From assembly GCF_003597675.1 (NCBI RefSeq), contig NZ_CP030829.1, positions 384,011 through 448,010 on the forward strand: 64,000 nt of DNA, in the 5' to 3' direction. The notes below the pieces were generated by a model, which saw only the letters and a program-made list of their open reading frames with translations, had not been told where the DNA came from and did not search any database. The translations under genes and the position numbers were made by a program. This DNA comes from Neorhizobium sp. NCHU2750. Its GTDB lineage: Bacteria; Pseudomonadota; Alphaproteobacteria; Rhizobiales; Rhizobiaceae. Shown in pieces: positions 43,777 through 53,118 of the stretch. Positions within the stretch are counted from its first letter, which is position 1, and every line of letters begins with the position of its first letter.

Positions 43777-45852
43777 CTAGAGCGTTTGGCAAAGACGTGT
43801 GGCATCCAGGATCGCCGCATGGATGTCACGCGAGGATACGGCGTCGCCGATCCGGTAAAGGAGCCAGCCATTCTCATCATGATCGATCAGAGGCTGAGCC
43901 TCACCGGCAACGAAGGCATCGAGATCGATGATGCCCTGGTTGAGGGAGTTGGGTGCAAGAGCATGATAGAGATCGTCGACCGGAAGCGTGCCGCGCTCGA
44001 CGACAACTCGGTCGCATTCGACCTCCTCCACCTCCAGCGTGTATTCGTTGATCAACGTCGCAACCAGATGGTTGCCGCGGCGCTCCACCGAGCCCAGCCG
44101 CTTGTCGGGGCGCAGGTCGGCTCCGATCTTGTAGAGGCCCCGCATGGCGAACGGCCGGTCCAGGTAGCTCATTTCCTTGCCCGGAGCGCTATCCGGTGTG
44201 ACGTAAATCACCTGTGCCCCACGCTCGCCGATCGTCTGCGCGCCGATAATGCCACTCAACGTGCCAACGGCATCGAAGAAAAGCACCTTGCCGGTCATCG
44301 TTCCCCGGTTCTCGGTGACTTCCCACAGGGTTTCGACATGCTCGGCTCCGCCGATCTCGTTTTCCATGTTGTCCGGCATGCCACCGGTCGCCAGGATGAC
44401 GATGTCTGGGGAAGTTTCAGCGATCATCTCTTCGTCGGCGAAACAGTTGTAGCGGATCTCTGCTCCAAGACGCGCAAGTTCGCTCACCCGCCAGTCGACA
44501 ATGCCGATCAGGTCCCGACGGCCGGACAGGCGTGAGGCAAGCAGCAGCTGGCCGCCAGCCTGCGGCGCCGCTTCCAGCAACGTGACGACATGGCCGCGCT
44601 CCGCCGCGACGCGGGCAGCTTCCAGCCCTGCCGGCCCGGCGCCGACCACGGTCACACGCTTCTGTATTTCGGACCGCTCGATCATGTGAGGCAGTTGCTT
44701 CTCCCGCCCGATCGATGCGTTGTGGATACATCTGCGCTGCCACGAACAATAGGTGGCGCCGACGCAGGGACGGATCGTCTCCTCCTGCCCTTCAGACAAT
44801 TTGCGGGCGATATGCGGGTCGGCGATATGCGCCCTGGTCATTCCGACGAGATCGACGAGCCCTTCGCCCACCGCATGCCGTGCGGTTGCAAGATCCGTGA
44901 TCCGGGCCGCGTGGAATGTCGGCAGACCGACATGCTTGCGGAACGCGGCAATGAAGGGAAGCTGGGGCGCAAGCCGAACGGCCATCCCCGGCATATATTC
45001 GGCCAAGCCGATTTCGGTATCGATGCGGCCATAGGTGAGGTTAAAGAAATCGACGAGGCCAGACTGCTCATGCAGTCGGCCCATGGCGAGATATTCCTCG
45101 TCGCTCATCGCATCGTCATGCCCCTCGCCGACCGCCATGCGCAGGCCGACAAGAAAGCGATCACCGACCTGGCGGCGAATTTCCTCCAATATTCGAAGAC
45201 CAAAACGGGCACGGTTTTCCAGCGACCCGCCATATTCGTCGGTTCGCTGATTGATCGTCGGCGACCAGAACTGGCCGACGAGATGGCCGTGGACATGGAT
45301 CTCAAGCCCGTCCAGGCCGCCTTCGCGACATCGCCGCGCCGCTTCGCCGAATTCCAGGATGACGCGCTCGATATCGTGCCGCTCCATCGCCTTGGTGAAG
45401 CCGCGATGCGATGGCTCGCGATAACGGGACGGCGATATCGTGGGCAGCCAATTGTCCGAACGCCAGTGGCTGCGGCCACCAAGATGGGTGATCTGGCACA
45501 TGATGGCCGCACCATGCTGATGGATACGTTCGGAGAATTCACGGAAATAGGGGATAATCCTGTCGTGGCCGACAGACAACTGGCCGAAGACGGAGCCGGA
45601 ATCCGGCGACACGTTCGACGAGCCGCCGAACATGGTAAGGCCGATGCCGCCCTTGGCCTTTTCCTCATGATAGAGCTGATAGCGCTCCTTCGGCATGGCA
45701 TCTTCACCGTAACTGATCGCATGGCTTGTGCTCATGATGCGATTGCGAAGGGTGAGATGACCGATGCGAAGCGGTTGAAGCAGCGGATCGCGAGACCGGC
45801 TCGGAGAGGGATCGCTGGACGGAAATGTAGATTGCGCCTGCTGGGGGATCAT
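43777..45852 (-). CDS. StcD/DgcA/trimethylamine dehydrogenase-like FMN-FAD-[4Fe-4S] oxidoreductase
   Basis: The 691-residue protein joins an OYE-type TIM barrel (about 25-370; LLQPLRIGHLTLRNRIMSTSH), a [4Fe-4S] cysteine cluster (CVGATYCSWQRRC, plus preceding context) and a FAD/NAD(P) domain (VTVVGAGPAGLEAARVAAERGH; VILATGGMPDN). Relatives are 2,4-dienoyl-CoA reductase, trimethylamine dehydrogenase, DgcA and N-methylproline demethylase StcD, which is similar in length. In this family N-demethylation releases formaldehyde. It shares a divergent promoter with an ABC importer and lies next to a mandelate-racemase-family gene. The context favours an N-methyl amino acid demethylase over a fatty-acid reductase. 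No strong ribosome-binding site is seen at ATG 45852. Confidence 0.88.
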   Translation of the reverse strand: MIPQQAQSTFPSSDPSPSRSRDPLLQPLRIGHLTLRNRIMSTSHAISYGEDAMPKERYQLYHEEKAKGGIGLTMFGGSSNVSPDSGSVFGQLSVGHDRIIPYFREFSERIHQHGAAIMCQITHLGGRSHWRSDNWLPTISPSRYREPSHRGFTKAMERHDIERVILEFGEAARRCREGGLDGLEIHVHGHLVGQFWSPTINQRTDEYGGSLENRARFGLRILEEIRRQVGDRFLVGLRMAVGEGHDDAMSDEEYLAMGRLHEQSGLVDFFNLTYGRIDTEIGLAEYMPGMAVRLAPQLPFIAAFRKHVGLPTFHAARITDLATARHAVGEGLVDLVGMTRAHIADPHIARKLSEGQEETIRPCVGATYCSWQRRCIHNASIGREKQLPHMIERSEIQKRVTVVGAGPAGLEAARVAAERGHVVTLLEAAPQAGGQLLLASRLSGRRDLIGIVDWRVSELARLGAEIRYNCFADEEMIAETSPDIVILATGGMPDNMENEIGGAEHVETLWEVTENRGTMTGKVLFFDAVGTLSGIIGAQTIGERGAQVIYVTPDSAPGKEMSYLDRPFAMRGLYKIGADLRPDKRLGSVERRGNHLVATLINEYTLEVEEVECDRVVVERGTLPVDDLYHALAPNSLNQGIIDLDAFVAGEAQPLIDHDENGWLLYRIGDAVSSRDIHAAILDATRLCQTL

Positions 45853-45942
45853 GGGGCTCACGGCGGTTTGGTGGCTGACGCCCGGGCTTCCCGGTGCTGT
45901 CTTGCATCTAAGCCTGTCTGCAATGGTGGACCGGCGGATAGC

Positions 45943-46074
45943 TGGAATTCGGACATATCGCATGCCCATTTTGGACATTGGCAGCGACTTCAACCCAAAC
46001 TGGCGCCTGCCATCAGCAGTCGAATGGCCGACGCGAAAATGTCCAAATTAGGAAGTCATCACGTCCAAAATGGG
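45943..46074. promoter_or_regulatory. four mirrored 15-bp operator repeats in the divergent promoter
   Basis: In the 408-bp gap between the StcD-like and binding-protein genes, the motif AATGTCCAAAATGGG occurs four times. On the minus strand: 45965-45979 (exact) and 45943-45957 (TATGTCCGAATTCCA). On the plus strand: 46038-46052 (AATGTCCAAATTAGG) and 46060-46074 (CACGTCCAAAATGGG). Each pair is a direct repeat with exactly 22-bp periodicity, and the two pairs point toward the two divergent genes. This is how AraC-type regulators bind, on one DNA face, so the GlxA-type protein at 41484 is the likely ligand. The rest of the gap shows no gene. Confidence 0.75.
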
Positions 46075-46260
46075 ACTTTCGTTCGTCAATCTTTTTTCCA
46101 AAGATCATCGTCAAGAGCGATGCAAGACTGACGGTCGCACCAGACGCCCGAAACACCCGATAACGGGCATCGACGCACAAAAAGCACCAAAAATCTACGG
46201 CAAGCCGTCTTGATTGACGGGAGGCCTTGCCGTGGCAATTCATAAAAAGGGAACCACAGA

Positions 46261-47862
46261 ATGACCAGTTCAAAGCTTCCGCCTGGCAGTCCCCTGATCG
46301 ATCCCAATACGCTGATCGGCTGTTCGATGAGCCGCCGGATGTTTACCGGCGGCCTGCTCGCCGGCGGCTTGGCCACGATGATGGCGCCCGGTCTTGGTTA
46401 CGCCCAGGCGGTCGAGACCCCCAAGCGCGGCGGCTCGGTCAAGCTCGCACTCGTTCAGCAAACCTCGACGGATACCTTCGACTCCGCCCGCTACGACAAG
46501 GGCAACGACTATATCCGCGGCACCTCGGTCTATAGCTATCTGACGACGATAGACCGCGGCGGCGCGCCGCAGCCCGAGGTGGCCACGCAATGGGAACCGA
46601 ATGCCGATGCCACCGTCTGGAACTTCAAGTTCCGTCAGGGCATCACCTTCACCGACGGCAGCGCGCTGACGGCAAAGGACATTGCCTTCTCGATCATGCG
46701 CCACAAGGATCCAGCAGTTGCTTCGACCGCAAAACAGCTGGTCGGCAACATCCAGTCCGTCGATCCCGACGGCACCGATGGCTTCACCGTCAAACTGGCG
46801 ACGCCTGATGTCGATCTGCCGATCCTCGTTGGCCTCTTCCAGTTCGCTCTGGTCAAGGCGGGCACAACCGACTTCTCCAAGCCGATCGGCACCGGCGCCT
46901 TCACCGTCGAGGACTTCCAACCGGGACTGAGGACGGTCCTGGTCAAGAACCCCAACTACTGGAAAGAGGGCCAACCATATATCGACCGGTTCGAAATGTT
47001 TCCCATTCCGGACAATGCGGCCCGTGCAAACGCCCTCCTCTCCGGCGATGTCGACATGGTTCTGGAGCTGCGCGGCAACGGGATTCAGGATGTCGAAGCC
47101 TCGAGCGTCGCCGATGTGTTCGTCACGGAAAGCACCCGCTTCACCGCCGTCCAGGCGCTGATGAACCAGCTTCCCTCGTCCAATGTCGACCTCACCCTTG
47201 CCATTGCTCATCTGATCGATCGCAAGAGACTGCTCGACACGGTCATTCGCGGATACGGGACGATTGCCAACGATCAGCCGATCGGCCCGTCGAGCCCGCT
47301 CTACAATCACGACCTGGAGCAGCGCGGCTATGACCTCGACAAGGCCAAGTATCACTTCCAGAAATCGGGGATAGGTCAGGCGCCATTCGAAGTCTCCGTT
47401 TCCGACGCCGTGCTCTATTCGGTGGATCTCGGCCAGCTTATTCAGCGCGAGGCGAGCCGCGCCGGGATGAAACTGTCCATCCGTCGCGAACCATCCGAAA
47501 GCTACTGGTCGGCAGTGGCGGGCAAAAAGCCCTACGCGACGACCAATTTCCACCCGCGCCCGACTTATGGGATGCTGCTCAACCTTGCCTGGCGAAAGGG
47601 CGCAGTCTGGAACTTCTCGCACTATGAGAATGACAAGCTGGAGAAACTGATCGTCGAATCCGGCTCGACCCTGGATATGGGGTTGCGCAAGGAGCAATAT
47701 GCCGACATCCAGACGATCCTCCACAATTCGGGTGCGATCATCATCCCCTGCTTCCTCAACTACGTCGACGGCGTATCCAAGAAGATCAAGGGCATGAAAC
47801 CGCTGCAGATCGGCAATCTCGGCGGCTTCAACTTCACAGACAAGATCTGGATCGACGCCTGA
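46261..47862 (+). CDS. Tat-exported peptide-type ABC substrate-binding protein
   Basis: The 533-residue family-5 binding protein has a twin-arginine signal (SRRMFTGGLLAGGLATMM, about residues 23-40, cleaved near YAQA). Mature motifs include PEVATQWEPNADATVWNFKF, ALTAKDIAFSIMRHKD and KPIGTGAFTVEDFQPG. It is the first gene of the plus-strand operon of the island and is expected to bind the compound that the StcD-like and GlpD-like enzymes degrade. AGGGAA precedes the ATG at 46261. Confidence 0.92.
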   Translation: MTSSKLPPGSPLIDPNTLIGCSMSRRMFTGGLLAGGLATMMAPGLGYAQAVETPKRGGSVKLALVQQTSTDTFDSARYDKGNDYIRGTSVYSYLTTIDRGGAPQPEVATQWEPNADATVWNFKFRQGITFTDGSALTAKDIAFSIMRHKDPAVASTAKQLVGNIQSVDPDGTDGFTVKLATPDVDLPILVGLFQFALVKAGTTDFSKPIGTGAFTVEDFQPGLRTVLVKNPNYWKEGQPYIDRFEMFPIPDNAARANALLSGDVDMVLELRGNGIQDVEASSVADVFVTESTRFTAVQALMNQLPSSNVDLTLAIAHLIDRKRLLDTVIRGYGTIANDQPIGPSSPLYNHDLEQRGYDLDKAKYHFQKSGIGQAPFEVSVSDAVLYSVDLGQLIQREASRAGMKLSIRREPSESYWSAVAGKKPYATTNFHPRPTYGMLLNLAWRKGAVWNFSHYENDKLEKLIVESGSTLDMGLRKEQYADIQTILHNSGAIIIPCFLNYVDGVSKKIKGMKPLQIGNLGGFNFTDKIWIDA

Positions 47863-47927
47863 TCGGTACCAACACCCGCGGGCGCTCAGCCGGCGGGTGC
47901 CTTTCCGTAACCGTGAGGGGGGCGTAA

Positions 47928-48887
47928 ATGCCGCTTGCAATCTTTATCGTCCGTCGCCTGATCATCATCCTGGCCTTGTTGCTGGCCGTCTCCATTCTCG
48001 TCTTCGTCGGATGCGAAATCCTGCCCGGCGATGTCGCACAGGTGGCACTCGGACAGTTCGCCACCCCGGAGAATGTCGCGGCTCTCAGAGAGCAGCTCGG
48101 CCTTAATGAGCCAGCAGCCTGGCGATATCTGAACTGGCTCGGAGCGCTCGTCCTGCACGGCAACTGGGGAACGTCTATCGTCAGCAAGCTGCCGGTGACC
48201 GCGATGTTGTCGGAGCGGCTGGGCAATACCCTGATGCTGGCAGCCTTCACCACGGTAATTGCCGTCCCGACTGCGATTGCACTGGGTATCGCCATGGCGA
48301 TCAACAACGGCGGCCGTACCGATCGCGTGCTGACAATGATCGTACTCGCCTTTTCCGCGGTGCCGGAATTTCTGGTCGCCTCCGTCGCGGTCCTGTTCTT
48401 CGCCCTTCACCTGAAATGGCTGCCGACGATCTCCTACCTCAATCCCGGAATGGGCTTCTGGGAGACGCTGGAGGCCATGATCCTGCCCGCCGGTACACTT
48501 GCCGTCGTCGTCAGCGCGCAGATTGCCCGCATGACCCGCTCCATCATCATGAACATCGTTGCCTATCCCTATATCGAGATGGCGATGCTGAAGGGTGTTC
48601 CCGTCTATCTGGTCGTCATCCGGCATGCGCTCATCAATGCGATAGGCCCGATCGTCAATGTGGTGGCGCTCAACATCGCCTACATGGTTTCGGGCATCCT
48701 GGTGGTGGAAACGGTCTTTGCCTATCCGGGCCTCGCCCGCTTGATGGTCGATGCGGTCCAATCCCGCGATTTCCCGGTAGTGCAGGCCTGCGCTCTCATT
48801 TTCTGCGGCAGCTACGTGCTGCTGATCCTGCTTGCCGACATTGTGGCCTCGCTTTCGGACCCGCGCTCGATGCCGGCCAGAGCCTGA
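47928..48887 (+). CDS. peptide-type ABC transporter permease (DppB-like)
   Basis: The 319-residue inner-membrane permease starts LAIFIVRRLIIILALLLAVS and has the DppB motifs LPGDVAQVALGQ and VVETVFAYPGLARLMVDAV. GGGGGG precedes the ATG. It is 65 bp after the binding-protein gene and 22 bp before the partner permease. It is the half-pore of the island's importer. Confidence 0.94.
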   Translation: MPLAIFIVRRLIIILALLLAVSILVFVGCEILPGDVAQVALGQFATPENVAALREQLGLNEPAAWRYLNWLGALVLHGNWGTSIVSKLPVTAMLSERLGNTLMLAAFTTVIAVPTAIALGIAMAINNGGRTDRVLTMIVLAFSAVPEFLVASVAVLFFALHLKWLPTISYLNPGMGFWETLEAMILPAGTLAVVVSAQIARMTRSIIMNIVAYPYIEMAMLKGVPVYLVVIRHALINAIGPIVNVVALNIAYMVSGILVVETVFAYPGLARLMVDAVQSRDFPVVQACALIFCGSYVLLILLADIVASLSDPRSMPARA

Positions 48888-48909
48888 GATCCGGAAAAGG
48901 AGTAGAGGC

Positions 48910-49758
48910 ATGACCCTCACCTTGAGCACCAATGACGATTTTCGGCCGGACCGTTCCGGGCCGCTGCGTTCGCTGACTTTCATCCTGGCGGCGACGGTCA
49001 TCGGCGTGATGATCTGCGCAGCGCTTCTCTCCATCGTCTGGCTGCCGCATGATCCGACGGACTTCGTCACCGACGAGCCTTTCGCCCCGATCGGCCCCGG
49101 CCTGTGGCTGGGCTCCGACTATATGGGCAGGGACGTCCTTTCCAGATTGCTGGAGGGGACCCGACTGACACTCGGCATGGCCCTGAGCGCCACCGTGCTT
49201 GCCCATCTGATCGGCAGCAGCCTCGGCCTTGTGGCTGCGGCCCGAGGCGGTGCGACAGATATGGCTCTGTCGCGCATCGTCGACGTCATCCTGTCCCTTC
49301 CGAAGGTCATTGTCGGACTGGTGGTCGTCGCCGCTCTCGGACCTTCGATCTGGGTCATCGTCATTATGGCAGCCATCGTCTATTCGGCCGGGGTATTCCG
49401 CATTGCGCGGGCCTTAGGTGCAGACCTGGCGCGCCTGGAGTTCATCGAGATCGTGAAATCGCGCGGCGAAAATCTGGCCTGGGTGATTTTTGGCGAAATG
49501 CTGCCGCACGTGATCCGCCCGCTGGCCGCCGATTTCGCCATCCGGACCAGTTTCGCGATCCTGTTCATGTCCAGCCTCAGCTTTGTCGGGCTCGGCGTAC
49601 AGCCGCCGCTGACCGACTGGGGCGGCATGGCGCACGAAAATCTCGATGGACTGTCGACCAACCCATGGGCGGCACTCGCTCCATCGATTGCGATCGCACT
49701 CGTCTCGATCAGCCTCAACCTGCTGGTCGATGCGACGGAAAGGAAGATGAAATGGTGA
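48910..49758 (+). CDS. peptide-type ABC transporter permease (DppC-like)
   Basis: The 282-residue permease carries GSDYMGRDVLSRLLEGTRLTLGMAL, the DppC signature, and an EAA-type loop near EFIEIVKSRGENLAWVIFGEMLP. AAGGAG precedes ATG 48910. Its final codons overlap the start of the double-ATPase gene by seven bases. It pairs with the DppB-like permease. Confidence 0.94.
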   Translation: MTLTLSTNDDFRPDRSGPLRSLTFILAATVIGVMICAALLSIVWLPHDPTDFVTDEPFAPIGPGLWLGSDYMGRDVLSRLLEGTRLTLGMALSATVLAHLIGSSLGLVAAARGGATDMALSRIVDVILSLPKVIVGLVVVAALGPSIWVIVIMAAIVYSAGVFRIARALGADLARLEFIEIVKSRGENLAWVIFGEMLPHVIRPLAADFAIRTSFAILFMSSLSFVGLGVQPPLTDWGGMAHENLDGLSTNPWAALAPSIAIALVSISLNLLVDATERKMKW

Positions 49759-51506
49759 GCCTTTTCGCAACGATGCAGGATGGGGCCAGCGCTTCCGCCG
49801 CGCCAAGAAGTGCCGGCAGTACAACAACCTCCTCCGCACCAGTGGCGGGTGCTGCGAAGGATAGTGTCGCCCTTGAACTCACGGATATCAGGATCTCCAC
49901 GCTAGCGGGGCATGATGTTGTTCGCGGCGTAAGCCTGCAGGTCAATCGCGGCGAGGTCCTTGCGGTTATCGGAGCATCCGGGTCCGGCAAGACGACACTT
50001 GCCCTCACAGCGCTGGGACGACTGCGCCCCGGCCTGGTGTTCAGAAGCGGATCGGTTCGCGTCGGTGGCACGGAGATTGTTGCGGCACCGAGGGGCATGC
50101 TCAATCGCATGCGCGGACGCGTTGTTTCCTACATCGCACAGAGCGCGTCGGCGTCATTCAACCCTCGCATTCGCCTCGGCAGGCAGGTGACGGAATCGGC
50201 CCTTCTTCATCGAAGCCAGAACCGAAGCGAGGCGGATGCCGTTGCCAGGAGAAACTTCGATCTGCTGAGCCTGCCCAGCCCCGAAAAGATTGCCCAGCGT
50301 TTTCCGCATGAAGTTTCCGGCGGCCAGTTGCAGCGCTTCATGATCGCCATGGGCATGCAGGAACAGCCATTGATGCTGATCTGCGACGAACCGACAAGTG
50401 CGCTCGACGTCACCACGCAGGTCGAGGTCATCGCCGAACTCAAGCGGGTCATCAAGGCCCGCAATACGGCAGCCTTGTTCATCAGCCACGATCTGGCGGT
50501 TGTCGCACAGCTGGCCGACAGGATCGCCGTCATGCGGGATGGCGCACTCGTGGAGATCGGTACGACAGAAGAGATCCTCGAGGCGCCGAGAGAGGACTAT
50601 ACCCGCCAGCTTCTCGATGCCTGTCGCCATTTCCCCCCTGCGTTTTCCGGCAAGGCACTTCAAACGGACGAAAGCGGTCCGCCGGCGATCGTCGCCGAGG
50701 ATGTCGTTGCCGGCTATGGCATGACGCGCGATGGCGAACCGGTTGTGACCACCCTTCACGGCACCTCGGTTGCAGTCAGACGCGGAGAAGTCGTTGCATT
50801 GATCGGTGAGTCTGGCTCAGGCAAATCGACCTTTGCGCGCGTCATCGCCGGGCTTTTGCCGTCTCGCTCAGGCACGGTGACGCTCGACGGGCAAGTGCTG
50901 TCGCCGGCAATCGCGACAAGGGACCGCGACCAGCGTCGCAAGATCCAGCTGGTTTATCAATCAGCAGATACCGCCCTGAATTCGCGCCAGACCGCCAGGC
51001 AAATACTCGGGCGGACCCTGACATTCTACCAGGGTCTGAAAGGGCGCAGGCGCGAGGAGCGGACCATCGAGTTGCTCGACCTCGTCCATCTTTCCGCCCG
51101 CTATCTCGACAAGAAGCCGTCCGAGATGTCCGGCGGCGAGAAGCAGCGCCTGAACCTTGCCCGCGCGCTCGCCGCGGACCCCGAGGTGCTGATCTGCGAC
51201 GAGATCACCTCCGCTCTCGACACAATCGTCGCGGTCGGCATTACCGACCTCATCGCCGATCTCAGCCGGCGTCTGGGGCTCGCCGTACTCTATATCAGCC
51301 ACGACCTTGCGACGGTGGCGTCGCTTGCCGACAGGGTGGTTGTGCTGAAAGCCGGGCGGGTCGTCGAAACCGGGGCAACCGAGACGGTGCTGACATCTCC
51401 AGAACATCCCTACACACGGCTGCTTTGCAGCTCCGTGCCGCAATTGCGCATCGGCTGGCTCGAAGAGGCAGAGGCGGTGCGCAGATCGTTTGAGACATCA
51501 CTTTGA
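49752..51506 (+). CDS. double-ATPase peptide-type ABC transporter protein
   Basis: The 584-residue protein has two ATP-binding cassettes after a Ser/Ala-rich lead of about 35 residues. Cassette 1 has GASGSGKTT, VSYIAQSASASFNPR, VSGGQLQRFMIAMGM and LMLICDEPTSALD. Cassette 2 has [38 protein letters not shown] and VLICDEITSALD, where the usual DEP is DEI. ATG 49752 overlaps the end of the permease gene and has AGGAAG upstream; a much longer open frame upstream is an antisense-like artefact over the permease. It energises both permeases. Confidence 0.92.
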   Translation: MVSLFATMQDGASASAAPRSAGSTTTSSAPVAGAAKDSVALELTDIRISTLAGHDVVRGVSLQVNRGEVLAVIGASGSGKTTLALTALGRLRPGLVFRSGSVRVGGTEIVAAPRGMLNRMRGRVVSYIAQSASASFNPRIRLGRQVTESALLHRSQNRSEADAVARRNFDLLSLPSPEKIAQRFPHEVSGGQLQRFMIAMGMQEQPLMLICDEPTSALDVTTQVEVIAELKRVIKARNTAALFISHDLAVVAQLADRIAVMRDGALVEIGTTEEILEAPREDYTRQLLDACRHFPPAFSGKALQTDESGPPAIVAEDVVAGYGMTRDGEPVVTTLHGTSVAVRRGEVVALIGESGSGKSTFARVIAGLLPSRSGTVTLDGQVLSPAIATRDRDQRRKIQLVYQSADTALNSRQTARQILGRTLTFYQGLKGRRREERTIELLDLVHLSARYLDKKPSEMSGGEKQRLNLARALAADPEVLICDEITSALDTIVAVGITDLIADLSRRLGLAVLYISHDLATVASLADRVVVLKAGRVVETGATETVLTSPEHPYTRLLCSSVPQLRIGWLEEAEAVRRSFETSL

Positions 51507-51534
51507 GGCCGCGCGAACAAGCGGGATATGGAAC

Positions 51535-53118
51535 ATGACAGCTCAGCCTATCATCGACGGCAAGAAATACGACGTAATCGTCATTGGCGGGGGAGCTGCC
51601 GGCGCAGCGTCCGCGCAGAATCTTGCCGCAGCCGGATACGAGACGCTGCTGGTCGACCAGGGGGACTTTGCATCCGGCACATCCAGCCGGTCTAGCCGCC
51701 TGCTCTATTGCGGACTTGCCTATTTCTCACCGGATTACGAATTGTGGCGCTTCCTCTATCGCCCACGCGATCTGTTTACGCGCATCCGCATGGCGCGTCT
51801 TTCCATGAGGAACAGGACCCACATTGCCAGCACCATGCCGGAACGGGTCAACCCCTACACCTTCTTCTTTCCCGTCGAGAAAAAGGGGAAATATGCCGGC
51901 TGGAAGGTAGCGCTCGGTTATCGCGCCCTCAGCCTGTTCGGCTCGCGCAAAGCGCCGCTCGGCTACCACCACCTCGAAACCGAAAAGGCGGCCTCCAGGC
52001 ACGGATTGGTGCGCCATATGGAGAAGTCCAAGCTCTCCGGCCTCGCCTGTTTCCGTGAATACCAGTACAACTGGGCGGAGCGGATATGCATCGATACCGT
52101 GATGGATGCCGAACGCTGCGGCGCGACGATCGCAAATTACACGCAGGTTACCGCAATCGACCGAGCGGGAGACGACTGGCGCATCACCCTTGCCCCGGCA
52201 GGCCATCCGGGCAAGGCACCGAAGCCGGCCTCCAATGCGACCATTCAGGTCTCGGGCAAGATCCTGGTGAACACCGCCGGACCATGGGCTGACCGTGTGT
52301 TGAAGAAGGCAATCGCTTCACCCAAGAAGCACCTTGTCGGCATCAAGGGCGTCAACGTCGTGGTTCGCCTGCCGGATGATTGCCGCGGCCAGGGGATGGA
52401 GACGATCAGCTCGATTGACCAGCCTTTCTACCTGATGCCGTGGGGCGATTACCATTTCTTCGGCCCGACGGAGACCATCTATGAAGGCCCGCCGGAAGAC
52501 GTCCGCGTGCTTGACGAGGAGATAGATTTCATCATCGCGGAAGCAAACCGGGTCTTCCCCAAGCTCAATCTCACACGCAAGGATGTCGTCTATAGATGGT
52601 GTGGCGTGCGTCCGCGCACCTCGGACACCGGCAAGATGGGGGTAAAGTCCTTCACCATGCACGACATGGCTGCCGAGGGCATGCCGAATGCACTGACGAT
52701 CACCGGTACGCCGATCATGGTCCACCGGCATGCGGGCCGCAAGGTTGCGGCCGAAGTCGCCCGCAGAATAAGCCCTTCCGGCCGGGCGCGGCCGCTTTCC
52801 TATGCCGCGCGCCTGCTTCCGTCCGGCGATGGGCCGAAGATCGGTGGCGTGCCGGTGGAAAGCCTGCGATTTGCGGCGGCGAACGAACATGTCCACACCC
52901 TGCTCGACCTGATGTTCCGACGCGTCAACATGGGATGGCAGGGGGACATGGGCATTCCGCATGCTCGCGCGGTGGCACAGTCCGTTGCGGATATCCTCGG
53001 CTGGGACGAGCAAAGGATCGATGAAGAGGTCGATGCCTACCGCGCCTACGTTGCAGATCATTTCGATCCGCGCATCCTGAAATCGCCTGCCGCCGACTAT
53101 GCGGAACAGACAGCATGA
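51535..53118 (+). CDS. GlpD-like FAD-dependent oxidoreductase
   Basis: The 527-residue flavoprotein has an N-terminal dinucleotide fold YDVIVIGGGAAGAASAQNLA and the GlpD-like signature GDFASGTSSRSSRLLYCGLAYF. That is the pattern of glycerol-3-phosphate dehydrogenase and related DAO-superfamily enzymes; the usual GGLRYL is CGLAYF here. It probably oxidises a C-N or C-O bond and passes electrons to the quinone pool or oxygen. The context (importer, StcD-like demethylase, ornithine-cyclodeaminase-type reductase) favours an amine or hydroxy-acid substrate rather than glycerol-3-phosphate. It overlaps the next gene by ATGA. Confidence 0.82.
   Translation: MTAQPIIDGKKYDVIVIGGGAAGAASAQNLAAAGYETLLVDQGDFASGTSSRSSRLLYCGLAYFSPDYELWRFLYRPRDLFTRIRMARLSMRNRTHIASTMPERVNPYTFFFPVEKKGKYAGWKVALGYRALSLFGSRKAPLGYHHLETEKAASRHGLVRHMEKSKLSGLACFREYQYNWAERICIDTVMDAERCGATIANYTQVTAIDRAGDDWRITLAPAGHPGKAPKPASNATIQVSGKILVNTAGPWADRVLKKAIASPKKHLVGIKGVNVVVRLPDDCRGQGMETISSIDQPFYLMPWGDYHFFGPTETIYEGPPEDVRVLDEEIDFIIAEANRVFPKLNLTRKDVVYRWCGVRPRTSDTGKMGVKSFTMHDMAAEGMPNALTITGTPIMVHRHAGRKVAAEVARRISPSGRARPLSYAARLLPSGDGPKIGGVPVESLRFAAANEHVHTLLDLMFRRVNMGWQGDMGIPHARAVAQSVADILGWDEQRIDEEVDAYRAYVADHFDPRILKSPAADYAEQTA

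Noticed and set aside
44590..46131. 513-codon plus-strand open frame across the StcD-like gene and promoter
   Set aside because: It is antisense to the flavoprotein and runs through the operator region, with no recognisable domain.
46270..47940. 556-codon minus-strand open frame opposite the island's binding protein
   Set aside because: The plus-strand product has a Tat signal and family-5 motifs; the minus frame has none.
49104..51506. 800-residue version of the double ATPase
   Set aside because: The first 216 codons overlap the DppC-like permease in another frame; ATG 49752 has a ribosome-binding site and the expected overlap.
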